Shown: one piece after another, positions 48,116 to 57,552 of the stretch
How the letters are laid out: the number at the start of each line of letters is the position of its first letter
Position numbering within the stretch: position 1 is the stretch's first letter
Origin: Shimazuella kribbensis DSM 45090
GTDB lineage: Bacteria > Bacillota > Bacilli > Thermoactinomycetales > Thermoactinomycetaceae
Direction of reading: 5' to 3'
DNA length: 64,000 nt
Assembly (NCBI RefSeq): GCF_000428065.1
Contig: NZ_ATZF01000012.1
Location: 110,398-174,397, forward strand
Notes under the pieces: model-generated
Seen by the model: the letters and a program-made list of their open reading frames with translations, nothing else
Told to the model about the DNA's origin: nothing
Database searches by the model: none
Program-made: the position numbers and the translations under genes

Positions 48116-49837
48116 TTATATCTTTAACATCAGCTTTGCAATCTCTCGCTTCACTTCCACTTCATTGATCGGTTTCACTCGATTATATCTTCTTAATATC
48201 GCTAGATGAGTGGTCAACTCATCTCCGGTAAAAATGGCAGAGAGGGCATGTCGGGCAGCACGATCGATCTTTTCTTTGGTATCAAAAGCAAAAGCTAAGG
48301 TCAGTATTTCTTTTGCTTCATCTGGGTTTTTCTTTGTCCGGAGGTATGCGCTCTCCAAGGCAAATACGAGTGTGACCATATCAGCTAAATCTCGCAGTAC
48401 CTCTTGTTCTCGATCGATTTTTTCTCGATATCGATCAACTGCTGTTCCAGCAACAAGTAAAAAAATCTTTTTGCTGTTGGTGACGATTTTTTCAATGACA
48501 GCCAGATGATCTGTGTCTTGATCCAAACTTGGAGCATAGTTCATGATCTCTTTCGTCAAATCACTTACTGCTGCCATTAAGGCTAGTTGACCCGATAATG
48601 CTTTTTTCAATAACGTTCCTGGGATAATCAAACGGTTGATTTCATTGGTTCCTTCGAAAATGCGATTGATTCGCGAATCACGATACATATTCTCAATCTC
48701 GTACTCTTGCATAAAGCCATATCCGCCGTGAATTTGAACGCCTTCATCTACTACATAATCCAGCGTCTCCGAACCAAAAACTTTGGCTAAAGAGCACTCA
48801 ATCGCCCATTCATGAATGGATTTGGCAACAGAAGCACCATCGGACTGCTCAATGCTACTTAATCCTTGTTCGAACAATCCAGCAATGCGATAGACCATGC
48901 TTTCTAGAGCAAACGTCTGAACTTGCATATTGGCTAATTTTTCTCGAATTAAGCCAAATTGGGCGATGGGTATCCCAAATTGTTTTCGCTCTAGAGCATA
49001 CTGTTTCGAAATTTCGATTGCTCTTTTGGCAGAACCAAGTGTGCCCGCAGCTAATTTGTATCGACCTAGATTCAAAATATTAAAAGCAATCCGATGCCCT
49101 TTTCCAATCTCACCTAGCACATTGTCCACTGGTATCTGAGCATCTTGCAAGATGAGGGTTCGAGTCGAAGATCCTTTGATCCCCATCTTTTTCTCCTCTG
49201 CTCCAGTCGATACACCTGGAAAATCGCGCTCGATGATAAATGCAGTAAACTTATCTCCATCTACTTTGGCATAGACAATAAATAAATCTGCAAAAGCTGA
49301 GTTGGTAATCCATTGTTTTTCACCATTCAAGATGTAGTGTGTTCCAGCTTGATTTAAGACAGCTGTTGTTTTTGCCCCTAGTGCATCAGAACCAGAGCCC
49401 GGTTCGGTAAGTGCATATGCAGCTAATTTTTTTCCGCTCGCTAGATCTGGTAAATATGTTTGTTTTTGTGCATGGTTCCCAAAGAAAACAATTGGCAATG
49501 TCCCAATTCCTACATGGGCACCATGTGACAACGCAAATGATCGTGCAAGTGCCATTTTTTCTGTAATCAGGGTGGAGCTGATCTTATCTAAATCCAGTCC
49601 ATCAAATGCTTCTGGCACATCAGCACCCAGCAAACCTAACTCACCCGCTTCTTTCAATAAACGAACGGTATGAGAAAACTGATGCTCTTCGATTTCGGCA
49701 AGTACTGGCCACACTTGTTCTTTTACAAACTCTTCCGTCATTTTTGCGACCATTTTTTGCTCTGTTGTAAAATCTTCTGGTGTAAATACATCAGCAGGTT
49801 GTGTTTCCGTAATGAGAAAAGAGCCACCTTTCGCCAT
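48116..49837 (-). CDS. fadE: acyl-CoA dehydrogenase (FadE)
   Basis: A 573-residue acyl-CoA dehydrogenase of the long type. The FAD-binding and catalytic regions are visible (YALTEPGSGSDALGAKT, QWITNSAFADLF, GGYGFMQEYEIENMYRDSRI). It introduces the trans-2 double bond in beta-oxidation. The frame extends upstream to 49975 through the end of fadA; I choose ATG 49837 with GGGGGGAG upstream. Last gene of fadN-fadA-fadE. Confidence 0.92.
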   Translation of the reverse strand: MAKGGSFLITETQPADVFTPEDFTTEQKMVAKMTEEFVKEQVWPVLAEIEEHQFSHTVRLLKEAGELGLLGADVPEAFDGLDLDKISSTLITEKMALARSFALSHGAHVGIGTLPIVFFGNHAQKQTYLPDLASGKKLAAYALTEPGSGSDALGAKTTAVLNQAGTHYILNGEKQWITNSAFADLFIVYAKVDGDKFTAFIIERDFPGVSTGAEEKKMGIKGSSTRTLILQDAQIPVDNVLGEIGKGHRIAFNILNLGRYKLAAGTLGSAKRAIEISKQYALERKQFGIPIAQFGLIREKLANMQVQTFALESMVYRIAGLFEQGLSSIEQSDGASVAKSIHEWAIECSLAKVFGSETLDYVVDEGVQIHGGYGFMQEYEIENMYRDSRINRIFEGTNEINRLIIPGTLLKKALSGQLALMAAVSDLTKEIMNYAPSLDQDTDHLAVIEKIVTNSKKIFLLVAGTAVDRYREKIDREQEVLRDLADMVTLVFALESAYLRTKKNPDEAKEILTLAFAFDTKEKIDRAARHALSAIFTGDELTTHLAILRRYNRVKPINEVEVKREIAKLMLKI

Positions 49838-49848
49838 TCTTCTCCCCC

Positions 49849-51027
49849 CTATATACGTTCGAATAATCCCGCTGCACCCATTCCCCCACCAATACACATC
49901 GTGACCAATCCATATTTTTTCTTTGCTCTTTCCAGTTCGTGTAGAATGGATACGGTTAATTTGGTTCCTGTACACCCAAGTGGATGGCCAAGTGCGATGG
50001 CTCCACCGTTTACATTCACGCTGGACTGATCCAATCCCAGTTCACGAATGATCGCTACCGACTGGGAAGCAAATGCTTCATTCAATTCGATCCGATCAAT
50101 TTCATTTAATTGCACACCTGTTTTCGCTAATAGCTTTGGAATCGCCTGAACGGGTCCAATCCCCATTACTTCTGGTTCTACCCCTGCTACTGTAAAACCT
50201 CGGAAAATAGCCAGTGGTTTTAAACCTAGCTCATCGGCTTTTTGCCGACTCATGACAATCACTGCTGCCGCCCCATCACTTGTTTGAGAAGAATTCCCTG
50301 CTGTAACTGTTCCACTTAGTTGAAAAGCAGGACGAAGTTTTGCTAGTACTTCCAAAGTCGTGTCCGCACGAACTCCTTCATCTTCTTGAAATATGCGCCT
50401 ACTTGCAGCAGGTTTTCCATTTACCGATTCATGCCACTGAGTTACTTCGACGGGAATGATTTCTTCTTTAAAAAGCTGAGCTTGTAAGGCTTTTGCAGCT
50501 TTTTGATGACTAGTATAAGCAAACTCATCTTGCATTTCTCGACTTATGTGATAGCGTCTTGATACTTCTTCCGCTGTATGACCCATCGATAAATAAGATT
50601 CTGGATAATTCAGCATTAAATAAGGATTTGGCGAAGGACGAGAGCCACCCATTGGTACCATGCTCATGCTCTCTATACCGCCTGCGATGATAATATCCGC
50701 AGACCCACACATGATTCTCTCTGATGCTAGAGCAATAGACTGTAACCCTGAGGAACAGTAGCGATTGATCGTCATTGCAGGGATTTCAACGGGCAAGCCA
50801 GCCCGCAAGCTGACAGTTCGTGCGAAGTTCATCCCCTGTTCTCCTTCAGGAAAAGCACAACCGATGATGATGTCCTCAATCTCTTTGGGATCGATCTGTG
50901 GGTAAGCTTTCAGCAAACCTTGTATTACCATCGCACCAAAATCATCTGGCCGTGTATGACGCAAAGAACCTTTTTTTGCTTTTCCAACCGCGGAACGTTT
51001 TGCTGCAACGATTACTGCCTCACGCAT
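49849..51027 (-). CDS. fadA: acetyl-CoA acetyltransferase / 3-ketoacyl-CoA thiolase (FadA)
   Basis: A 392-residue thiolase. Active-site Cys 91 in [13 protein letters not shown], His in [15 protein letters not shown] and the second Cys in [13 protein letters not shown]. It releases acetyl-CoA in the last step of beta-oxidation. Lies 13 bp after fadN and 11 bp before fadE, as in B. subtilis. Confidence 0.95.
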   Translation of the reverse strand: MREAVIVAAKRSAVGKAKKGSLRHTRPDDFGAMVIQGLLKAYPQIDPKEIEDIIIGCAFPEGEQGMNFARTVSLRAGLPVEIPAMTINRYCSSGLQSIALASERIMCGSADIIIAGGIESMSMVPMGGSRPSPNPYLMLNYPESYLSMGHTAEEVSRRYHISREMQDEFAYTSHQKAAKALQAQLFKEEIIPVEVTQWHESVNGKPAASRRIFQEDEGVRADTTLEVLAKLRPAFQLSGTVTAGNSSQTSDGAAAVIVMSRQKADELGLKPLAIFRGFTVAGVEPEVMGIGPVQAIPKLLAKTGVQLNEIDRIELNEAFASQSVAIIRELGLDQSSVNVNGGAIALGHPLGCTGTKLTVSILHELERAKKKYGLVTMCIGGGMGAAGLFERI

Positions 51028-51040
51028 ACGTTTTCCCTCC

Positions 51041-53368
51041 TCAATTGCGAAGCGGTTTTCCAGTACGCAACATATGAGCCATACGAGCCCTCGTTTTTGG
51101 CTCGCCGATCAAACTCAAAAAAGCTTCACGCTCTAAGTCGAGTAGGTATGATTCATCCACCAAAGTACCTTCTGGAACATCTCCACCAGCTAATACATAA
51201 GCAAGTTTTGAGGCTATCTTGTAGTCATGCTCCGAAATGTAGCCAGACTTCCAAAATTGAAAAGCACCAAGCTTCATCGTATTCGCACCATTGCTGCCTA
51301 GCACAGGAATTTTTTTCGCCTTCGGTGCCTGATAGTAATTGCGATCCAACGTTAGAACTGCTTCTTTGGCGTCATGTAACAAAAAGTCACGATTCATCGT
51401 AATTCGATCTTGCTGCCGTAAATAGGTGTAATTTTTTGCATCCAGTCCACTTGATGAGACTTTGGCCTGCCCAATCGTCTCAAATGCTCGATGGACAAAA
51501 GGTTCAATCGCTCTAGCCCCAGCTCCATTTGTCTGCTCATGAACACGAAGTAGTAATTCTTTGCATCCGCCTCCTGCGGGGATCAAGCCAACACCCACTT
51601 CTACTAAACCCATATATGTCTCTGCAGATGCCTGGATTTGATCTGCAGGCAAACACATTTCAACTCCACCCCCAAGCGTTAAGCCATAGGGAGCAGCAAC
51701 GACAGGACGAGGGCAAGTGCGAAGCGAACCTAATGTTGTTTGAAAACGACGAATCATCAGGTCAATAGCATCATAGTCATCGTCTTCTACAAACATCAGC
51801 ATCATCATCAGATTTGCGCCAACACAAAAGTTGTTACCTGCACCTGTAACTACTAATCCACGATAATTAGCGGCTACTTCTTCAACTGCATACCCCAGCA
51901 TTTCTAGCGCATCATTGCCAATGGCCTGTTTTGGGGAATGAAACACAAAACAAGCAACATCGTCGCCGATATCGATTAAACTTGCTCCTTGATTTGCTTT
52001 CAATTTCTGATGGATGTCCCTTGCAATTGGGATGATTTTGGGATGAGAGAGAATCGGCTCATACGTTCCATCTGTTCGCACTACTTGTTCATCTGTATAG
52101 AAAGAGGATTTGCCTTCTTTCACTAGATTTTCAACCCAGACAGGGATTATTTCCCCTTCGTTTTGCATGCGCAAAACGGTACTTTTCAATCCCAATTGAT
52201 CCCATAGTTCAAAAGGTCCAACATCCCAGTTAAAGCCCCATCGCATCGCACGATCTACATCAAGAATATTGTTGGCAATCACTGGTGCATACGTTGCACT
52301 ATAGAGTAATGTTTTTTTGGTTATATACCATAAAAACTTACCTATATCATTATCCATTGCAAATAAAGTCTGTAGCCGATCCGCTAGTTTTTTTTCACGC
52401 TTTGCCAATTCCACTTCGGGAATTTTCATTTTCTTTTGGTCTTGATACTGCCAAGTATCCAAATCCAAAGCTTGAATCGTATTTTTGTGTTTCCGATAAA
52501 ACCCTTGCTTTGTTTTTTCTCCTAAAGCACCTTCTTTGATTAACTTCTGTATGACGAGCGGGGTTTGAAATGCTTCTTTTTCCGCATCATCCTGTGCTTG
52601 TTCACGAACGTTTTTTACAACGTGAGCATACGTATCGAGCCCCACCAAATCCAAGGTGCGAAACGTAGCGCTTTTGGGTCTTCCGAGCAATGGGCCAGTT
52701 AAATTATCTACCAATGATGGGGAAAATGGCCATTTCTCCATCGCTTGGAGGATTATTTGAATTCCATAGGTTCCGATTCGATTAGCAATGAAATTAGGGG
52801 TATCGCGTCCGATGACTACACCTTTACCTAATCGTTCTTCAGCAAATTGTTGAATTTCTTTGGTGATGGAAGGAAGTGTGTGCTTGGTTGGGATTAATTC
52901 AAGAAGTTTCATATATCTGGGAGGATTAAAAAAGTGTGTTCCTAAAAAATGTTGTTGAAAAGATACCGACCGATCGTATATGATTTTATGGACGGATATG
53001 CCAGAAGTATTGGAACTTATAATAGATTTACCATTCCAAACTTGTTCCACTTTGGCAAGCAACTGTTGTTTGATCGATTCATCCTCTACAACCGCTTCGA
53101 TAATCCAGTCTACTTCTGCTAACTTCTGAAAATCATCTTGGAAATTTCCAATACGAATAGATGAAGCTAATGTTGAAGAAAAAAGGGGAACCGGCTTTTC
53201 TCGAAGAAGTGATTCTTTGGCTTTTTCTGCTAGAATGTTTCGATTTTCCTCGTTTTCTGGAACCCGATCGAACAAATATGTGACAAAACCTGCGTTAGCA
53301 AAATGGGCGGCAATCGCTCGGCCCATTACACCAGCACCCAACACAGCTACCTGTTTTATCTCTAGCAT
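51041..53368 (-). CDS. fadN: 3-hydroxyacyl-CoA dehydrogenase / enoyl-CoA hydratase (FadN)
   Basis: A two-domain enzyme of 775 residues. N-terminal NAD-binding dehydrogenase part ([21 protein letters not shown]; later [14 protein letters not shown]), C-terminal crotonase-fold hydratase part ([27 protein letters not shown]). It performs the middle two steps of beta-oxidation. ATG at 53368; GGAG about 10 bases upstream. The frame extends to 53407. Confidence 0.94.
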   Translation of the reverse strand: MLEIKQVAVLGAGVMGRAIAAHFANAGFVTYLFDRVPENEENRNILAEKAKESLLREKPVPLFSSTLASSIRIGNFQDDFQKLAEVDWIIEAVVEDESIKQQLLAKVEQVWNGKSIISSNTSGISVHKIIYDRSVSFQQHFLGTHFFNPPRYMKLLELIPTKHTLPSITKEIQQFAEERLGKGVVIGRDTPNFIANRIGTYGIQIILQAMEKWPFSPSLVDNLTGPLLGRPKSATFRTLDLVGLDTYAHVVKNVREQAQDDAEKEAFQTPLVIQKLIKEGALGEKTKQGFYRKHKNTIQALDLDTWQYQDQKKMKIPEVELAKREKKLADRLQTLFAMDNDIGKFLWYITKKTLLYSATYAPVIANNILDVDRAMRWGFNWDVGPFELWDQLGLKSTVLRMQNEGEIIPVWVENLVKEGKSSFYTDEQVVRTDGTYEPILSHPKIIPIARDIHQKLKANQGASLIDIGDDVACFVFHSPKQAIGNDALEMLGYAVEEVAANYRGLVVTGAGNNFCVGANLMMMLMFVEDDDYDAIDLMIRRFQTTLGSLRTCPRPVVAAPYGLTLGGGVEMCLPADQIQASAETYMGLVEVGVGLIPAGGGCKELLLRVHEQTNGAGARAIEPFVHRAFETIGQAKVSSSGLDAKNYTYLRQQDRITMNRDFLLHDAKEAVLTLDRNYYQAPKAKKIPVLGSNGANTMKLGAFQFWKSGYISEHDYKIASKLAYVLAGGDVPEGTLVDESYLLDLEREAFLSLIGEPKTRARMAHMLRTGKPLRN

Positions 53369-53480
53369 TTTTTCATAGCTCCTTTTCGTTAATCCGAATG
53401 AAACCAATTGTTCGGCGTAGGGAAAAAATAGCTACATCACTTTATTATTTCGTTACATTTACAAATAGTCAATATTTTTT

Positions 53481-53520
53481 AAAATGTTATCTATTAACAT
53501 TTTCCAATAAAATGTTAATC
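53481..53520 (-). promoter_or_regulatory. palindromic operator candidate upstream of fadNAE
   Basis: AAAATGTTA, TCTAT, TAACATTTT is a perfect 9-bp inverted repeat (53481-53503), about 110 bp upstream of fadN. A third half-site AAAATGTTAA follows at 53509. It also faces the divergent PIG-L gene. It does not match the B. subtilis FadR box as I know it. Confidence 0.5.
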
Positions 53521-53601
53521 TTAAATTGAGGATGAATATGTTTTTTCTCCTATTCCTATTCCATATTGCACACATGGAATCATTATGCTTAAGGGGAATG
53601 T

Positions 53602-54462
53602 ATGATGGGAAAGTGGATTTGGAATTTTTTCCTATTGGCTTCGTTTTTTCTAGGTTGTTATGTGATTTATAGTTTTTTTGAATTGGGTTATGGCGTGAAT
53701 GCCATCAGTAATACAGATGGACGACTCCATAAAAAAACAGATATTAAATCATACGGTTTGACCAAACTTCGTATTCCTGAAGAATCACTAAAAAACAAAT
53801 CAATATCTGTATACTATGTCCCTCATCCTGATGACGAGATATTAACTTTTGGGGTACCGATCCGTAATGACATAAATGCAGGTAAGACTGTATTCCTTGT
53901 TTTGTTTACACACGGTGAAGGTTCTGCCATCTTAGCAACACTAAACAAAAAAATAGCACCAAATAAAATCACTGCAGAAGATATAGGACGATCACGGGTG
54001 AGGGAGTTCTTACATTCCGCAGAGGCACTTGGTGTAGATAAGCACCATCGCGATATATACGATCCAAGTAAAAAAAGAATGAAATTGAGACTAGTAAAAT
54101 CGGTCGCACTCTATTTTGAAAGCTTATCTAACGATGTGACACATAACGGAATGAGTGAGTTAGATGTACTTCAAGAACATGCGATGACAGGTAAAGTTCT
54201 CAATCAACTTCAAAAAGAAGGAAAAATAAAAAAGAAAGAAACCTATGCTTCTGTGTATATGTCCCGTTTCGCTAAGAAAAAATTAAAAGGTTACCCTATA
54301 CGATTGGACAATGCAACAGATGAATTTTACATTGATTCATCCATCAATACGTATAAACGATGGGATCCTGAAAATGGCTGGTATGCTTGCGGTTATATTA
54401 GCGTTACGAACCAATTTAACTCTTTACATGCTGACAAATATTCCATTAAAACGATAAAATAA
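53602..54462 (+). CDS. PIG-L family deacetylase, membrane-anchored
   Basis: A 286-residue protein with an N-terminal signal anchor (residues 5-26) and a PIG-L/LmbE domain. The metal motif PHPDDE is at residues 74-79. The family deacetylates N-acetylglucosamine-type groups; substrate unknown. AAGGGG before the ATG. Confidence 0.8.
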   Translation: MMGKWIWNFFLLASFFLGCYVIYSFFELGYGVNAISNTDGRLHKKTDIKSYGLTKLRIPEESLKNKSISVYYVPHPDDEILTFGVPIRNDINAGKTVFLVLFTHGEGSAILATLNKKIAPNKITAEDIGRSRVREFLHSAEALGVDKHHRDIYDPSKKRMKLRLVKSVALYFESLSNDVTHNGMSELDVLQEHAMTGKVLNQLQKEGKIKKKETYASVYMSRFAKKKLKGYPIRLDNATDEFYIDSSINTYKRWDPENGWYACGYISVTNQFNSLHADKYSIKTIK

Positions 54463-54492
54463 AAATAACCAGAGATCTCTGGTTATTTTTTG
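54463..54492. terminator. terminator between the PIG-L gene and a small membrane-protein gene
   Basis: AAAATAACCAGAGATCTCTG then GTTATTTTTTG; serves both convergent genes. Confidence 0.82.
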
Positions 54493-54752
54493 TTAAAGAT
54501 AAAGGCAAATAATACACCACCAACGGCAAGAACCAATAACCCAGTTGATTGTAAGCCTGTATCGTTGATAAAGTTTTTGATAGAAGAAACTCCGTTATTT
54601 GTCACGCTACTGCTTGTACCATTGTGATACAACCAATAAATCCCGTAAACAATAGCTGCAAAGAAGAGGATTCCTAATAGGACCCCTACCACTTGCTTGC
54701 TACTAAAACTACTTGAGTGCCTTGATTTTCCTTTTTTAATCGGTTTTGCCAT
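54483..54752 (-). CDS. hypothetical membrane protein, 89 aa
   Basis: Not recognised. A basic N-terminus (KPIKKGKSRHSSS) and two hydrophobic helices (about residues 20-42 and 68-86). Host-like codons. GGGAG before the ATG. It is 3' of spo0M on the same strand. Confidence 0.62.
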   Translation of the reverse strand: MAKPIKKGKSRHSSSFSSKQVVGVLLGILFFAAIVYGIYWLYHNGTSSSVTNNGVSSIKNFINDTGLQSTGLLVLAVGGVLFAFIFNKK

Positions 54753-54837
54753 CTATCTCCCTCGCTTCGCATCTTAATCGCTAAAAAAAGTTTATTCGAT
54801 GCGGGCGATCTATTCAACAATGAATTATTTAACTTTA

Positions 54838-55608
54838 TCAACCATATAATCCTTCAGAATTTTTGATGATAAATTGCTGGATCGTTTCCTTTGCTCGTTC
54901 AACAGAAGAAAGATCATTGGAGTAAAAAGTGTATCGCCCTTTTTTCTCATCTAAATCCAATTTATCTGCAAGAGCTCCCAAGGAACCCCTCGTTTTTTTA
55001 TCTAATTCAAACCATCCTGTAATCTGGGTATCGGTAAGATTAGTAGCATAAGAAAATACAATTTCATCATATTGTCCATATAACCATGTTGTAGGATGGA
55101 ACTGTATAATCTGTGTAGAATCTCTTTGTCCAGTGTATCCTTCTGCATAATGAATAAAGCCTAATGATTGGAAACCATTCAAAAAGTTTTTCAGAATTCC
55201 AGATGGCAATACCGTTACATGATCTCGATCTTTCGCATCTATCGCATTATCAATATCAAGGTCTGTCTCAAAATAATACTTGGTATTGACAGAACTAACT
55301 GGCAAACCTTCTGGACATACAAAGGAAAACGGATATTCTAAGCGAGAACCTGGTTCTAGTACAAGCTTTTCACGAGTAATCGAGATTGTAGCTATTTTTT
55401 CGTGAACACTTAGTACGTTATCTCCTCTTGTATACCGCGAAGATACGCGAAGTGATACACTTAAACCTTCTGTCTCCTGTTTTGTTTCTCCACCAACCAC
55501 TAAAATGGTACCTGTGATTGGCTGTCCCATCGTAACCACATCTTGGTCCAGTTGCAAGTTTACTTTTGCCGCTCCAAATCCCATCGATGCTAAAAACTTT
55601 TTCAACAT
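54838..55608 (-). CDS. spo0M: sporulation-control protein Spo0M
   Basis: A 256-residue Spo0M protein of arrestin-like fold: N-terminal ASMGFGAAKVNLQLD, GQPITGTILVVGG, then EGYTGQRDSTQIIQFHPT-type segments in the C-terminal half. Spo0M affects early sporulation in Bacillus. Upstream on the same strand is a tnpB relic, which may have displaced its native promoter. Confidence 0.9.
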   Translation of the reverse strand: MLKKFLASMGFGAAKVNLQLDQDVVTMGQPITGTILVVGGETKQETEGLSVSLRVSSRYTRGDNVLSVHEKIATISITREKLVLEPGSRLEYPFSFVCPEGLPVSSVNTKYYFETDLDIDNAIDAKDRDHVTVLPSGILKNFLNGFQSLGFIHYAEGYTGQRDSTQIIQFHPTTWLYGQYDEIVFSYATNLTDTQITGWFELDKKTRGSLGALADKLDLDEKKGRYTFYSNDLSSVERAKETIQQFIIKNSEGLYG

Positions 55609-55639
55609 AGTGGTATCCCTGCTACTGAAAACATAGAAA

Positions 55640-55855
55640 AATATCCCTATGTCCAGAGTTTTCCTGTTTCAACGTGTCCTGTCTCGCCATAAACTCGCTA
55701 CTACAGTTTGCTATAACACTCCACAGGCGTAAATTCCCGTGTAGCCCACGGTACATATACACAACCTCGTTTAGTGAAGTTGGTGTATTCAACTCGGCTT
55801 AGTTTTCGCCATAGGGCACCATTCTACACGCAGCAGGAATTCACCTCCTTTTTTT
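55640..55855 (-). pseudogene. tnpB C-terminal and guide-scaffold relic (IS605 type)
   Basis: The minus strand contains frames typical of TnpB C-termini: YVPWATREFTPVE in one and TVGYTGIYACGVL in another, both broken by stops, followed by a GTTGAAACAGGAAAACTCTG stretch like the end of such elements. No catalytic region remains. It lies just upstream of spo0M. Confidence 0.5.
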
Positions 55856-55939
55856 GTGAATAATTCTAAGGTGTTTTCACATCTTTTTCTGCATTCTTTT
55901 CTTTATAGGAAACAGTTGATGTCTCCTGACACTATTGTA

Positions 55940-56839
55940 TCAAAGAAAGTGTCCGATGAGATCAATAAGATGATAAGTCGTATACACGTTTCCGTCTTTG
56001 GTGCGGAAACCTTGTTCATACGCTTTCATCCAACTATGTAACATATGATTTTTGTTATTTATTACTTGTTCTTCCATCGTTTGAAAATAACCAAACTTAG
56101 CAGCTATCTGAAAAATAGCATGGCTATTGTGATATGTTTTACGGAATTGATCTTCTTGCACATCATCCCAATAGAAACCATGAGGTTCTAATCTTTTCTC
56201 CCAACTGTTTCTTGAAGGAAAGGCAACTGCAGGATATTCTTCATTTTCAGAATGATCGATCCAGTTCAGGCATGTCTTCATCTCTAAAAATGTATTTGGG
56301 CCAAAAAAGGTAGACGCAACCATACCATTCTTCTCCAACAATGATCTCGTCCAATCCATAAGAACAGGTATTTCTTTCCCAAACTGGCAGTTAGGAGCAA
56401 TAATGATAATATCAAATTGCTCTGGAACACCATCCCGATGATGAGAAATAATTTGTACGATGGTCTGCGTATTCCAAGAGATACCAGCATCCATCTTGAA
56501 CAAAAAGAGATCAGAGTCGGGATAAATATCCTTTAAAAGATCAGTATAAATAGGCTGTGTCACATAGATCTCCAATATAGATATGGCAAACTGTCTTCGT
56601 TGTTTTACTTTATGTACGAGGCGAAAAGCGATTTTCTGGCATATTTCATTCTCTTGAAAAGAGGAGGGAGCTGATAGGAATGATGAAATTCCGTACTCAT
56701 GTTCTTGATTCACATCTGCACCTTTCTTTCTTTTCATCTTTACAAACTTGCTTCTCTTTTCAGATAAAAAACTCCTTCTAATCGATGTAAATAATCCTGT
56801 TTTTTGGAACAAAAAAATTCGAGAGTATATGTAAACCAT
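55940..56839 (-). CDS. SAM-dependent methyltransferase-like protein, divergent (malonyl-CoA O-methyltransferase-like)
   Basis: The core (from about residue 45) has HKVKQRRQFAISILEIYVTQPIY and, later, FDIIIIAPNCQFGKEIPVLMDW, and SLLEKNGMVASTFFGPNTFLEM, which fit the late strands of a class I methyltransferase of the BioC type, but the early GxGxG loop is not evident. Start uncertain: 56839 or an inner ATG near 56737. Family call is tentative. Confidence 0.4.
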   Translation of the reverse strand: MVYIYSRIFLFQKTGLFTSIRRSFLSEKRSKFVKMKRKKGADVNQEHEYGISSFLSAPSSFQENEICQKIAFRLVHKVKQRRQFAISILEIYVTQPIYTDLLKDIYPDSDLFLFKMDAGISWNTQTIVQIISHHRDGVPEQFDIIIIAPNCQFGKEIPVLMDWTRSLLEKNGMVASTFFGPNTFLEMKTCLNWIDHSENEEYPAVAFPSRNSWEKRLEPHGFYWDDVQEDQFRKTYHNSHAIFQIAAKFGYFQTMEEQVINNKNHMLHSWMKAYEQGFRTKDGNVYTTYHLIDLIGHFL

Positions 56840-56946
56840 TGTATTTCTTATGAATTAGGATTGCTTTTGTGATCCTTCTGTTCAAATTTTCTATATTATT
56901 GTATATAATAATAGCACTGTCACTCTACCTGATTGAGGAGCCGAAC

Positions 56947-57492
56947 ATGGCCGCCAACAACGCTTTCCAGCCCGTCATGCCCGCCGTCGAGTCGTTCATC
57001 CACATCGAACTGATCTCGGATACCCAGTATAAGGTCGTGATCGACGAGATGCATCTCACCGGCACGCTCCCGAAGAACATCGTGGACAACCCCGACTCCG
57101 AGATCCGCTACTCGTCCGCCTCCGACACGGAGGTTTACGTCGACAATGAGATCAACTGGGCCAAGGGGTACTACGAGGAACTGGTCCGCAACGTCAAGCG
57201 GATGCTTCACGGTACCGAGACCATCATCGAGCTGGACCTCACTCTCTCGCTCTACGAAGTCACCGGAGCCGATCTTGGTGACTACATCCCTGAGGACGAG
57301 GAAGAGGCTGCAGAGGAGAAGTGCATGGCCCCGTACTGGAAGGCGGTCGATGAGGGGGACGCGCTGGACATCAACGTTCCGGTCACCAAGGACGTGGCCG
57401 ATGCGGCCGTTGCCTACTTCCAGCAGGGGATGGTCATGGTTCAGAGCCCGATCGAGAGTGCATGGAAGCACAGCACGAAAATAAATTATTGA
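56947..57492 (+). CDS. orphan cassette gene C14, 181 aa, unknown function
   Basis: Not recognised. An acidic soluble protein with an Asp/Glu-rich stretch at residues 116-125 (EDEEEAAEEK); the first 110 residues look beta-rich. Codons are very G/C-rich (GCC, AAC, CTG, GAG), in sharp contrast to both flanks. TATAAT lies about 42 bases upstream and GAGGAG stands before the ATG. The frame extends to 56869 through AT-rich leader sequence, which I reject. Confidence 0.75.
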   Translation: MAANNAFQPVMPAVESFIHIELISDTQYKVVIDEMHLTGTLPKNIVDNPDSEIRYSSASDTEVYVDNEINWAKGYYEELVRNVKRMLHGTETIIELDLTLSLYEVTGADLGDYIPEDEEEAAEEKCMAPYWKAVDEGDALDINVPVTKDVADAAVAYFQQGMVMVQSPIESAWKHSTKINY

Positions 57493-57506
57493 TATAGATG
57501 AACGTA

Positions 57507-57543
57507 AAAACCCACTTCTTGTATTTATTTAGAAGTGGGTTTT
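57507..57543 (+). terminator. terminator after cassette C14
   Basis: AAAACCCACTTCT, loop, AGAAGTGGGTTTT. Unlike most cassette hairpins it has host-like A/T flanks, so it may belong to the convergent peptidase gene. Confidence 0.75.
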
Positions 57544-57552
57544 CGGTTATTC

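Noticed and set aside
56869..56946. N-terminal hydrophobic extension of C14 as a signal peptide
   Set aside because: It is AT-rich leader containing the TATAAT box; GAGGAG points to the ATG at 56947.
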